The notes beneath the pieces were generated by a model. It searched no databases. It saw only the letters and a program-made list of their open reading frames with translations, and was not told the origin of the DNA. The translations under genes were made by a program, and so were the position numbers. Source: Eubacterium sp. CAG:252 (lineage in GTDB: Bacteria; Bacillota; Clostridia; Lachnospirales; Lachnospiraceae). Taken from it: a DNA stretch of 21,778 bases. Below, piece after piece: positions 7,277-16,234 of the stretch. Within the stretch, counting starts at the first letter, position 1. Every line of letters begins with the position of its first letter. The DNA is taken from positions 48,936 through 70,713 of the forward strand of contig FR886279.1 in the NCBI GenBank assembly GCA_000436535.1. Reading direction: 5' to 3'.

Positions 7277-7380
7277 AAAAAAGACGAATAAAAGCTAAAA
7301 AATTCAGTGGTTGATATATAAACTGAAAAAATATTAGTTGTATAAAATTAGTGCAGGTTGTATTCTTTAGTTAAAACAGG

Positions 7381-7397
7381 TGGACAAATTTTGTCCA
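7381..7397. promoter_or_regulatory. Perfect 17-base palindrome TGGACAAATTTTGTCCA in the pectinase leader
   Basis: TGGACAAA and TTTGTCCA form perfect 8-base arms around a single T, 82 bases before the ATG at 7479. A perfect odd-length palindrome of this size in AT-rich DNA is uncommon and is the expected shape for a dimeric regulator site, or for a short RNA hairpin in the leader. It does not match the gammaproteobacterial KdgR site. The cognate regulator is unknown. Confidence 0.45.
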
Positions 7398-7478
7398 AAG
7401 TCAACAAAAAAGACAGTGCATATAAAAACAATTAATGATAGTAATTATAGGTTTCTTATGCATGGAAAGGGAGAAAAG

Positions 7479-10400
7479 ATGAAGAAATCAGTAAGGAAGA
7501 AAGGATGGTTTAAGAGAATATCGGCTGTGATTATGGCTGTGGCTTTAATTCTGTCGGGGCTCTATATACCGGATGGGCTGTTTGCGGTTAAGGCGAAGGC
7601 GGCGGAGAGTATGTCTGCTACATGGACATATGAAGATACGAACGATAAAATGTATGATAGCAATGGTAATAACGTTACAAAGTTGCAAAAAAATAGTGGA
7701 AAATTACTTAATTCAAAAGGTGATGAATTAGTAATTGATGCTACATCAGGCAAGTTTTCAAGCAATGGAAGCAATGCATATCAGACTAATAATGGTACTG
7801 TACTTACATTTCCTGTAGTTGCAGGTGCAGGTAATTGTACAATTACTCTGAAGTCAGAAAGTGCATTAACTGTTTCTGATATCGAGTTAGATGGTATGGA
7901 AGATGTTACTGTACAATCTAAAGGAAGCAAAATATATGAGATAACAGGATATGTAAAGAAAAATGCAGAGAATGTGGCTCTTACAATAGGTATTAATACA
8001 TATCTGTATTCTATGCAGATAGACTCTTCCACAAGCGCTGCAACAACATCAGCAGCATTTTCTGCTGATAAGCTTAGCGAGTTTGAAACAGGGAAGACAA
8101 TTTCAGCAGAGTGGAGCTATGATAATACAATTTCAGATAATAAGACAACTATCCAATCAGGCAATGGAACATATACTAATTCAGATGGTGATGTGTTATA
8201 TGTAGATGCATCTAGTGGAAAGTTTGCGCCTAGTTCATCAAATAAAAGAATTCAGGTTAATCTTAAAACTCAATTAACAATGCCTGCAATGGGTGATAAA
8301 GCGGTAATCAGGCTTACGGCATATAAGAATACTTGTGATGATAAGGACGAAAATGAAGAAAAAGTAAAAGATATATCGAATATATTAGGTAAATATCTTG
8401 ATTTATCAGGTCGAGTATTAGAAAAGGCAGAGTGTGTTTCATGTGCTGCTAATTCAGAAGATAAGAATTATCTTGATTTGGAATTTGTTTGTTATCTCAC
8501 AGGTGATGAGGGAGAACTTACATTAAACTTTTTAAATACAACTGACGGAAAAAATAATTATATCAAGTCCCTCTCAATACAATGTGAAGAACTTGAAAAG
8601 ACAGCAATCAAAGGAACTGTCACATCTTCATCAACTATCCCAGATGGAACTTGTGTAGTTGCAACTAATAAGACTACAGGATTACAGTATTCTGGTGAAA
8701 TATCAGATAAGATGTATTTTATTGAAGTTCCAGTTGAAGATACAGAAATGGAATATGAGTTATCTATAAGCAATCCTGCTTATATTATAACTGATGGCAT
8801 AACTTCAGCAAAGATTAGCAAGGAAGCTTCAAGTGAGGTAACAGCAGATATTACAATTATGAAGCTTTCAACTAAGACAGTAAGTGGTGCTATAACAGGC
8901 TTTGCAGATGACTATGATGTATCAGAGCTTGGAATAATATTTTCAACAGATGAAGATACAGAGTATGTACCAGAGGTTACTATAGCAGATGATAAGAAGT
9001 CATATTCTGCAAAGGTTGAAGAGGAAGTAACATATAGCGTTGCACTCACAGGCGTAGATGATTATGAGATAACATCTGCACACAGTGGAATAAGCTATAC
9101 AGAAGACGGAACATTAGATATAACAGCAGGTCTTAAGCCGACATATGCTGTTACACTTAATCTTCCTGACGAACCAGACCTTACAGATAAAAATGTAACT
9201 TATACATATACAGATAAGAATAATGAAAAGTATGTATATAATTTTAGCTCACAGGACAGCATTAAGTTAAGAGAGGGTTCTTATACACTTACTCTTAGCG
9301 GCGACTTTATGGCACAGCCATATAAGATTAAGTCAGGAGCTGATATAACAGTTAAGTCAGAGGCAGTGACACAGAAGATTACATTTGAACAGATAACAAG
9401 CTGGTCTTTCGCATCTGAATTCAAGGATACAATACAGAATGAAGTTGCATATTACGATGGTCTTACATTAGACACTACTAATGGAAGGATAAGGGCTAAT
9501 GGTAATTCAGCCCAGTTAAATGAAGGAACTAAGATTATCATACCAGTAAGTGGAAAATGTACTATATCAGTAGAGGCATATCAGGCAGCTTATGCTTTGT
9601 ATACAATAGGTGGCAAAGCAGCAAGTACAACAACAGCAGTTACAACTTACAGATATGACTCAAAAGAGGCAGGTACAGTAGAGGTAGTATCTATAAGTAA
9701 TAATGCCTATATCAAGTCAATATCAGTAGTATACGATGCCAAGGAAGTTGAATATGTCAAGCAGCCAAAGATGCCAGTGATAACAGGCAATACAGGTAAT
9801 CTTGTGGTACAGCCGGAAGGTCAGAGACTTAAGCTGACACAGACAGGCGGTACACTTTCAGCAGATGCCAGTGACAAAACAGCTATAAGTTCAACAGTAA
9901 GTTACTATGGTTTTGAAGAAACAGCAGATATTAATAAATTATCAGCAGATATAATTATTAATTCATGTGGAAATAGCTCAAGCAACGGTTTATTCTTTGG
10001 TGCTTATGACAGCAGCAAGATAGCTACAGTTGGTATAAGAAAGTCAACAGAATTAAAGCAGATATATTACAAAGGAACAAGTGAACCAGTTGGTGCAGGA
10101 AGTTCAGTAACAGGAACAGTTGATGTTGGTACAATGGTACATTTCGAGATGGTAAAGACAGACGATGGTCTGGTTATATCTGTTACACCAAAAGGACAGA
10201 AAGAACAGCAGTTAGTGTACAAGTATACAAGTACAGAGTTGTTTAAGGCAGATAAAGCTGCTACAGCAGTATCTTATGGTTTCGTATTAGCCGGAGTTGA
10301 GGCGACTATTAAGAATATGAAGTATGAAGCCGCTGATGGAACAGTTCTTTATGACCAGAATAAATGTTACAAGGCAGAAGGAACAGCACCGGAAATAGAT

Positions 10401-13400
10401 ACAGTTACAGCTATAGGTTCAGACACAAGAGAATATATAGATGTAAGCTGGACTAATAAAGTAGAGGCAGACGGAGATGGCTTATATGTGCTCGAAGTAT
10501 CACAGGATAATGGAAGTACATGGAGTAAGGTTGAGTCTGCACTCACAGATACTTCATACAGATATGTATTAAAAGAAGCTGGCAATTACAAGTTCAGGGT
10601 AAGCGGAAAGCTTGGTGTTGACGGTGAGATTAATTCATACGTTGAATCAGATGATGTATACATATTGCCTGCACTTGATAAGCCAGTACTTAGTATATCA
10701 TCAACAAGTGAGAAGATTAACCTTGCATGGGATAAGGTTGATGGAGCAGATACATATGAGGTGTATCGTTATTCATATGATGAAACAAGTGATAATGCTA
10801 AGCTTATAGCAACAGTAAGCGATTGTGCTTATGAAGATAGTGATGTTGAAGCTGAGATGCCATACTATTACTATGCTATAGCATATTCACATAAAGATGG
10901 CAAAGTTGATAATAATAGTAATCCATCTGAGGCAGTATGGGCAGTACCAAGTGCCGGACATACTGGTGAGTATGTATACGAAGACTCATCAGCAGGACTT
11001 ACTATAACTAAAAGGTCATATAACACAGTATATGATGGAAAGCTTACACTTGAAGGTGTTGTTGAGAAGCAGTCAACAGTTACATTAAAGATTAATGGAA
11101 ATGTTGCTGATGAACAGGCAGTAGGCGTTAAGGGAACATTTACATTTACAGATGAAGAACTTTCAGCGGGAAGAAATGATGTTGAATTACTTATAACAGA
11201 TAAAGATGGCAATGTAACAAGAGAAACATTTAATTATGTATATCTTACTAACTATAATAAGGTAGTTGATGCCTCATATAAAGGAACAGATGGCGATAAA
11301 GTTAATGGTATTCCTACATATAAGACAGTTCAGGCAGCAGTAAATTCAGTTGACAAGTCTAATGAAACAAGAGTAGTTATTCTTGTTAAGGAAGGCGATT
11401 ATAATGAACATCTTGTTGTATCATCACCTTATATATCTCTTATAGGTGAAGATAGTGAAAAGACAAGAATATATTATGATGTTAATGAACTTGCCGGAGG
11501 TGACATGGGTGTGCGTTGTGCAGTACGTATTGTAAACACAGCACACAACTTTACGGCAGAGAATCTTACGTTCGAGAATACATATAAATATCTTGGAGAT
11601 GGCAGTAAGAGTAATGAGTCAGCAGATGCATTAAGCAATGATGCTGATAACGCTTCATATATTAATGTAAGAATACTTGGTTATCAGGATACATTATGTG
11701 CTAACAAGGGTACACAGTATTATTACAAGTGTTACATAGCAGGTAATGTAGACTTTATATATGGTAATGAGCCAAGGGCATTATTCAACGACTGTAAGCT
11801 TGTATTCCGTTATAATGCTAACAAGAATTCAGGTTATGTATGTGCACCTAAGACTTCTGCGGATGCAGCATATGGACTTACATTTTATAAGTGCCAGGTT
11901 CTTTCAGAGGATGGATGCTCAGGTAATAAGTATTATCTTGCAAGACCTTGGGGAGCAGATGCTTATATAACATGGATAGACTGCTATATGGGTAAGATTA
12001 TACGTGCAAATGCAGCTAATCCATATACAGATATGAGTGGTAATTCAGCCGCCGCAGCAAGATTTTATGAGTATGGAAGCTTTGGACCAGGATATGTTAT
12101 TAATGCTAACAGAAGACAGATATCTAAGAATAAGGCAGATGAGATGATTAAGATTAATTATCTTGGATGGGATCCTTATACAGTATTTAGTGCTGTTGGT
12201 ATTAATTATGCAGGAAATGTAACAACCAAAGCAGAACAGAAGTATGTAACAAAAGAATATGTATCAGATACCTACAATGAAAATGATGGTGATGATACAG
12301 GACTTTACAAGTATAATGTTGAAGGTTATGCAGCAAGTGCCGGTGTAACTGGTGGTGGCAATCTTCTTGAAGAGTCAAAGAATTATTATAAGGCAGGAAG
12401 TGCCGAAGAATTCTTAGATGCGATAAAGCGTGTTAAAGCCAGTGGACGTGCATCAGTTATAGAACTTACAGCGGATATAGCACTTGGCGATAAGGAAGTT
12501 GAAGGCTATTCAGAATATAAGTCATTTATAACTGCACATAAGAACTACCCACTTACACACCCAGACCTTATTGAGTCAGGTATATCAATGTTAAAGCTTG
12601 CAGGTATGAGCAATCTTACAATCTATTCTAAGAATGGTGCTAAGATTACACATACATGTATAGATATAACAGGTTCTGACAACATAATTATAAGAAACAT
12701 TAAGTTTGATGAACTCTGGGAATGGGATGATGAAACAGAAGGTGGATATGACCGTAACGACTGGGATTATATGACTATAGAAAAGGGAAGCTCTAATATA
12801 TGGATTGACCACTGTACTTTTTATAAGGCATATGATGGCGTTATAGATATTAAGACACCAACAGATAAGAGCAACATAACAATATCATGGTGTGAATTCT
12901 TTCCAGCAAGTGATGGTGGAACATTCTTTGATAATATGATGAATGCTATGAAGGCTAATCCGGATGGATATGCATATTATAAGCATTTGCTTGAATCTGG
13001 AATGACACATGAACAGATATGTAATTATGCATATGGACAGAAGAAAACACATCTTCTTGGACAGAGCGATGAGGATACATCATCTAAGAATATAACAGTA
13101 ACATTTGCTAATAACTACTATAAGGATTCTATGGACAGAATGCCTAGATTAAGATTCGGTACAGCACATGTGTATAATTGTATTATGGATGCACAGAATC
13201 TTAGGAATTATCGTCTGGATATAGAAAAAACAGCAGGTTCAGAGTATGCAAAGAAGATAGTAAGTAATGGTGCTTCATCTAACTGTGGAGCACATATGCT
13301 GCTTGAGAACTGTTATATGTCAGGTATGACTAATGTACTTATAAGTGGTAATGGAAGCAGTGCAGCCGGATATATCAATGCATTTAATTCTATATATATG

Positions 13401-15863
13401 CTTGATGGCAAGCAGGCAGAGTTAAAGGTAGCACTTAACACAGATAAGGCAGGTGAGGTAGCACTTGTTCAGGATAGAGAAGAATTCAAGAATGCACTGC
13501 CATATAGTGATTATGTATTATATGCAGCAGACAGTCTGAGTACAGAGGTTCAGCCATATACAGGTGCTGGAAAGCTTAAAGACCTTACAGCATTACAGTG
13601 GGAAAGAACATCTTATAATGATTCGCCAATTGTGCATAAAGAACATGTATGGAATGATGGAGAAATATCAAAAGATTCTACATGTACTGAAGCAGGCTTA
13701 AAGATATATACATGTAAAGTATGCGGAGAAACTAAGAAAGAAACTATAAATGTTCTTGAACATACATGGGATGAAGGAAAGGTAACAAAAGAAGCAACTT
13801 GTGATACTGATGGTGAGATATTATACACATGTAAAGAGTGTAATACTACAAAGACAGAAGTAATCAAGGCACATGGACACAGCTACAGCGAGGAATGGAC
13901 AGTAGATAAAAAAGCAACCTGTGAAGAAGCAGGAAGCAAGTCACATCACTGTACAGCAGAAGGCTGTAACAGTAAGACTGATGTAACAGAAATAGCTGCA
14001 TTAGGACATAGCTGGGATGAAGGAAAGATAACAAAAGCCCCAACATGTACAGAAGCTGGTGAGAAGACATATACATGTACAAGATGTAAAGCTACAAAGA
14101 CAGAAGCAATAGAAGCGCTTGGACACAGCTACAGCGAAGAATGGACAGTAGATAAAGAAGCAACCTGTGAAGAAGCAGGAAGCAAATCACATCACTGTAC
14201 AAGACCAGGCTGTGACGGTAAGTCAGAAGTAACAGTTATAGAAGCATTAGGACATGAATGGGGCGAAGGAAAAGAAACAAAAGCACCAACATGTACTGAA
14301 GCCGGAGAAAAGACATATACATGTACAAGATGTAATGCAACAAAGACAGAAGCGATAGCAGCATTAGGTCATGCTTATAGTGAAGAATGGACAGTAGATA
14401 AAGAAGCAACCTGCGAGGAAGCTGGAAGTAAGTCACATCACTGTACAAGACCAGGCTGTGACAGTAAGTCAGAAGTAACAGTTATAGAAGCATTAGGACA
14501 CGAATGGGGTGAAGGAAAAGAAACAAAAGCACCAACATGTACTGAAGCCGGAGAAAAGACATATACATGTACAAGATGTAATGCAACAAAGACAGAAGCG
14601 ATAGCAGCATTAGGTCATGCTTATAGTGAAGAATGGACAGTAGATAAAGAAGCAACCTGCGAGGAAGCTGGAAGTAAGTCACATCACTGTACAGCAGAAG
14701 GCTGTAACAGCAAGACAGATGTAACAGAAATAGCCGCATTAGGACATAGCTGGGATAAAGGAAAGATAACAAAAGCCCCAACATGTACAGAAACTGGTGA
14801 GAAGACATATACATGTACAAGATGTAATGTTACAAAGACAGAAGCAGTAGAAGCCCTTGGACATCATTACAGTGTAGAATGGACTATAGATAAGGAAGCT
14901 ACAACTACAGAAACAGGAAGCAAGTCACATCATTGTACAGTATGTGGAGATAGGGCAGACATTACAATAATTCCTATGATTAAGGAAGAAGTTAAGGTAG
15001 ATATTAAGGTCGAGGTTGTAAAGAAAGAAGACACACCAGATACAAGCATTGAAGGTTCAAAAGATGAAGTGATTAACAGTGTTCTTACAGAAGATGAAAT
15101 TAAAGCTGTTAATGATGGTGCTAAAGTAGAAGTTTCATTTGATATAAGCAATATCGAAAAGACAGTAACCGACAGTGATAAGAGGCTGATTGACGATAAG
15201 CTTAAAGCTGGTGAAAAGATTGGTACAATACTTGACATCGCACTTAATAAAACTGTAGATGGTAATACAAATAGTGTTCATGAATTAAATTTAGCTATAA
15301 CTCTTAAGGTTGCAGTTCCAGATAGTATTGTCAATAAGGATGCAGCAATACAAAGAGAGTATGGTGTAATAAGAATTCATAACGGAGTATCAGAAAATAT
15401 AGATGCTACATACAATGCAGAAGATAATACTATCACATTTGCAACAGACAGATTTTCAACATATGCTATTGTATACAGTGATACAGTAAAGAGCACGGAA
15501 GATAATAACAAGCCAACTACAGATGACAATAAGCCAACAACGGATAATAACAAGCCAACAACGGGTGATAATAAGCCAACAACAGGCGATAACAAACCAA
15601 CTACAGATAATAACAAACCAACAACAGATAATAATGAAGCCGCAACAAAGGATAATTCATCAACAGGTATTACAGATAATGGAAGTACAGCCTCTAGTAA
15701 TTCTGATAAAACAAATGCTATATCAGAAGGTTCATCAGAGACAGTTGATAATGATGTTGCTACAGCAGATACAATGTATCCGGTAGTGTTAGTATGGTTA
15801 ATGTTTGTTATAGGTTCAGGCGTAACAGGTGTTTTATTACAAAGAAGAAAAAAGAATATGTAA
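7479..15863 (+). CDS. Giant surface pectinesterase-pectate lyase fusion protein
   Basis: Secreted protein of 2794 residues. The ATG at 7479 is chosen because AAAGGGAG precedes it and a signal peptide follows directly (basic 1-13, hydrophobic 14-30, cleavage near AKA-A at 41-42); an in-frame GTG at 7380 would bury the signal. Three related beta-type modules begin at W49, W212 and W642. A lectin-like module (about 765-965), two fibronectin-III-like modules (about 970-1160) and an Ig-like module (about 1170-1255) follow. The pectinesterase (about 1261-1580) has QDTL with D1404, DFIYG with nucleophile D1425 and ARPW with R1489, in classical CE8 spacing. The pectate lyase (about 1638-2040) has WIDHC (1775-1779), DGVID (1786-1790) and R-M-P-R-L-R (1887-1892), typical of PL1. 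Eleven Cys/His repeats occupy 2056-2500. A beta domain, Pro/Thr heptads and a helix with RRKK tail end the chain without a clear LPXTG. It probably demethylates and then cleaves pectin at the cell surface. Confidence 0.92.
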   Translation: MKKSVRKKGWFKRISAVIMAVALILSGLYIPDGLFAVKAKAAESMSATWTYEDTNDKMYDSNGNNVTKLQKNSGKLLNSKGDELVIDATSGKFSSNGSNAYQTNNGTVLTFPVVAGAGNCTITLKSESALTVSDIELDGMEDVTVQSKGSKIYEITGYVKKNAENVALTIGINTYLYSMQIDSSTSAATTSAAFSADKLSEFETGKTISAEWSYDNTISDNKTTIQSGNGTYTNSDGDVLYVDASSGKFAPSSSNKRIQVNLKTQLTMPAMGDKAVIRLTAYKNTCDDKDENEEKVKDISNILGKYLDLSGRVLEKAECVSCAANSEDKNYLDLEFVCYLTGDEGELTLNFLNTTDGKNNYIKSLSIQCEELEKTAIKGTVTSSSTIPDGTCVVATNKTTGLQYSGEISDKMYFIEVPVEDTEMEYELSISNPAYIITDGITSAKISKEASSEVTADITIMKLSTKTVSGAITGFADDYDVSELGIIFSTDEDTEYVPEVTIADDKKSYSAKVEEEVTYSVALTGVDDYEITSAHSGISYTEDGTLDITAGLKPTYAVTLNLPDEPDLTDKNVTYTYTDKNNEKYVYNFSSQDSIKLREGSYTLTLSGDFMAQPYKIKSGADITVKSEAVTQKITFEQITSWSFASEFKDTIQNEVAYYDGLTLDTTNGRIRANGNSAQLNEGTKIIIPVSGKCTISVEAYQAAYALYTIGGKAASTTTAVTTYRYDSKEAGTVEVVSISNNAYIKSISVVYDAKEVEYVKQPKMPVITGNTGNLVVQPEGQRLKLTQTGGTLSADASDKTAISSTVSYYGFEETADINKLSADIIINSCGNSSSNGLFFGAYDSSKIATVGIRKSTELKQIYYKGTSEPVGAGSSVTGTVDVGTMVHFEMVKTDDGLVISVTPKGQKEQQLVYKYTSTELFKADKAATAVSYGFVLAGVEATIKNMKYEAADGTVLYDQNKCYKAEGTAPEIDTVTAIGSDTREYIDVSWTNKVEADGDGLYVLEVSQDNGSTWSKVESALTDTSYRYVLKEAGNYKFRVSGKLGVDGEINSYVESDDVYILPALDKPVLSISSTSEKINLAWDKVDGADTYEVYRYSYDETSDNAKLIATVSDCAYEDSDVEAEMPYYYYAIAYSHKDGKVDNNSNPSEAVWAVPSAGHTGEYVYEDSSAGLTITKRSYNTVYDGKLTLEGVVEKQSTVTLKINGNVADEQAVGVKGTFTFTDEELSAGRNDVELLITDKDGNVTRETFNYVYLTNYNKVVDASYKGTDGDKVNGIPTYKTVQAAVNSVDKSNETRVVILVKEGDYNEHLVVSSPYISLIGEDSEKTRIYYDVNELAGGDMGVRCAVRIVNTAHNFTAENLTFENTYKYLGDGSKSNESADALSNDADNASYINVRILGYQDTLCANKGTQYYYKCYIAGNVDFIYGNEPRALFNDCKLVFRYNANKNSGYVCAPKTSADAAYGLTFYKCQVLSEDGCSGNKYYLARPWGADAYITWIDCYMGKIIRANAANPYTDMSGNSAAAARFYEYGSFGPGYVINANRRQISKNKADEMIKINYLGWDPYTVFSAVGINYAGNVTTKAEQKYVTKEYVSDTYNENDGDDTGLYKYNVEGYAASAGVTGGGNLLEESKNYYKAGSAEEFLDAIKRVKASGRASVIELTADIALGDKEVEGYSEYKSFITAHKNYPLTHPDLIESGISMLKLAGMSNLTIYSKNGAKITHTCIDITGSDNIIIRNIKFDELWEWDDETEGGYDRNDWDYMTIEKGSSNIWIDHCTFYKAYDGVIDIKTPTDKSNITISWCEFFPASDGGTFFDNMMNAMKANPDGYAYYKHLLESGMTHEQICNYAYGQKKTHLLGQSDEDTSSKNITVTFANNYYKDSMDRMPRLRFGTAHVYNCIMDAQNLRNYRLDIEKTAGSEYAKKIVSNGASSNCGAHMLLENCYMSGMTNVLISGNGSSAAGYINAFNSIYMLDGKQAELKVALNTDKAGEVALVQDREEFKNALPYSDYVLYAADSLSTEVQPYTGAGKLKDLTALQWERTSYNDSPIVHKEHVWNDGEISKDSTCTEAGLKIYTCKVCGETKKETINVLEHTWDEGKVTKEATCDTDGEILYTCKECNTTKTEVIKAHGHSYSEEWTVDKKATCEEAGSKSHHCTAEGCNSKTDVTEIAALGHSWDEGKITKAPTCTEAGEKTYTCTRCKATKTEAIEALGHSYSEEWTVDKEATCEEAGSKSHHCTRPGCDGKSEVTVIEALGHEWGEGKETKAPTCTEAGEKTYTCTRCNATKTEAIAALGHAYSEEWTVDKEATCEEAGSKSHHCTRPGCDSKSEVTVIEALGHEWGEGKETKAPTCTEAGEKTYTCTRCNATKTEAIAALGHAYSEEWTVDKEATCEEAGSKSHHCTAEGCNSKTDVTEIAALGHSWDKGKITKAPTCTETGEKTYTCTRCNVTKTEAVEALGHHYSVEWTIDKEATTTETGSKSHHCTVCGDRADITIIPMIKEEVKVDIKVEVVKKEDTPDTSIEGSKDEVINSVLTEDEIKAVNDGAKVEVSFDISNIEKTVTDSDKRLIDDKLKAGEKIGTILDIALNKTVDGNTNSVHELNLAITLKVAVPDSIVNKDAAIQREYGVIRIHNGVSENIDATYNAEDNTITFATDRFSTYAIVYSDTVKSTEDNNKPTTDDNKPTTDNNKPTTGDNKPTTGDNKPTTDNNKPTTDNNEAATKDNSSTGITDNGSTASSNSDKTNAISEGSSETVDNDVATADTMYPVVLVWLMFVIGSGVTGVLLQRRKKNM
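13644..14978 (+). repeat. Eleven tandem Cys/His-rich repeats (two alternating types)
   Basis: Inside the giant enzyme gene, residues 2056-2500. Type A is 39 residues (H-x-W, then T-C-T-E-A-G, then Y-T-C-x-x-C, then A-L-G). Type B is 43 residues (H-x-Y-S-E-E-W, then A-T-C-E-E-A-G, then H-H-C-x3-G-C). The order is A A B A B A B A B A B, and the last B has lost its first Cys. An A+B pair is 82 residues, or 246 bases. The two pairs starting near 14256 and 14502 are almost identical at DNA level, which indicates recent duplication. The regular C...C-x-x-C with flanking His suggests metal or disulfide stabilisation. Confidence 0.9.
15510..15635 (+). repeat. Six heptad repeats K-P-T-T-[DG]-[DN]-N (wall-spanning linker)
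   Basis: Six 21-base units encode KPTT followed by D/G, D/N and N, just before the Ser/Thr/Asn-rich stretch and the C-terminal membrane helix of the giant pectinase. Such Pro/Thr linkers usually cross the cell wall in Gram-positive surface proteins. Copy number is likely to vary by slippage. Confidence 0.88.
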
Positions 15864-15892
15864 TAAAATAAATGCAGATTAATTAAAAATTC

Positions 15893-15938
15893 AAAGATGA
15901 CAGTTCATTCACATAAGTGTGGTGGGCTGTCATTTTTT
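15893..15938 (+). terminator. Rho-independent terminator after the pectinase gene
   Basis: ATGACAG (15897-15903) pairs with CTGTCAT (15927-15933), an inner CAC/GTG stem closes a small loop, and six T residues follow (15933-15938). It lies 30 bases past the stop codon and makes the giant gene monocistronic on its 3' side. Confidence 0.8.
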
Positions 15939-16026
15939 GATTTTAATCAAAGCTGATAAATTTTATTATTTGATTATTGTTAAGAGTAATTATTAGATTT
16001 TAGTTCTGATTTTACATTGATTTTAG

Positions 16027-16055
16027 TTGACATAATAAATTACAGATTATAAAAT
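16027..16055 (+). promoter_or_regulatory. Promoter of the mgtE leader transcript
   Basis: A perfect TTGACA (16027-16032) is followed after 17 bases by TAAAAT (16050-16055), or after 15 bases by TATAAA (16048-16053). Transcription would begin about 16062, directly at a small hairpin, leaving a leader of about 230 bases before mgtE. The rest of the gap from 15939 to 16026 is AT-rich with nothing recognisable. Confidence 0.6.
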
Positions 16056-16061
16056 AAAACC

Positions 16062-16100
16062 GCCGTAAGAGTATTATATACGGCTGCTGATATTATGCAG
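16062..16100 (+). other. Two short hairpins at the 5' end of the mgtE leader
   Basis: GCCGTA (16062-16067) pairs with TACGGC (16079-16084), and CTGC (16084-16087) can pair with GCAG (16097-16100). They lie between the promoter and the leader ORF. The sequence does not resemble the M-box (ykoK) magnesium riboswitch. A role in message stability or control of leader translation is possible. Confidence 0.35.
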
Positions 16101-16129
16101 TATATAAAAATAAAAGTGAGGTGACGGTA

Positions 16130-16234
16130 ATGGACGGGCATGATAGTCCTCAAATAGGGAACAATGACATAGATTATAAGCCGACAAAGCTATTGTCTGC
16201 GTTTCTTAAAAGGGCGTGTGCAATAGTCTGTTAA
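16130..16234 (+). CDS. 34-codon leader ORF upstream of mgtE
   Basis: The ORF begins MDGHDSPQIGNNDIDYKPTK and ends in LKRACAIVC. It has an excellent GAGGTGA site (16118-16124) 5 bases before the ATG, as good as any in the window, which is the main reason to believe it is translated. The peptide is acidic at the front (four Asp in 15 residues) and basic-hydrophobic at the back. It resembles no protein family I know. Directly after its stop, the +1 frame (from 16230) reads VKVTFFLILVIVLVRMKGE and ends in TAA overlapping the first ATG of mgtE (16287-16289). That frame has no start codon of its own. The ORF may be a regulatory leader peptide for the Mg2+ channel gene, or a small membrane protein of about 52 residues broken by one extra base near 16229. 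Confidence 0.5.
   Translation: MDGHDSPQIGNNDIDYKPTKLLSAFLKRACAIVC

Noticed and set aside
7380..7478. GTG at 7380 as the start of the giant pectinase
   Set aside because: It would put 33 residues before the signal peptide, and the palindrome overlaps this point; the ATG at 7479 has a good ribosome binding site.
13613..14820. Several minus-strand open frames of 70-112 codons opposite the Cys-rich repeats
   Set aside because: They recur with the 246-base period of the repeats, have Leu/Tyr-rich low-complexity products and no ribosome binding sites; they are shadows of the plus-strand gene.
13644..14978. CRISPR-like periodicity
   Set aside because: The periodic units are coding, 117-129 bases each with no unique spacers, and continue in frame within one gene.
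15940..16130. M-box (ykoK) magnesium riboswitch before mgtE
   Set aside because: The conserved M-box core was not found; only two small hairpins and the leader ORF are visible.
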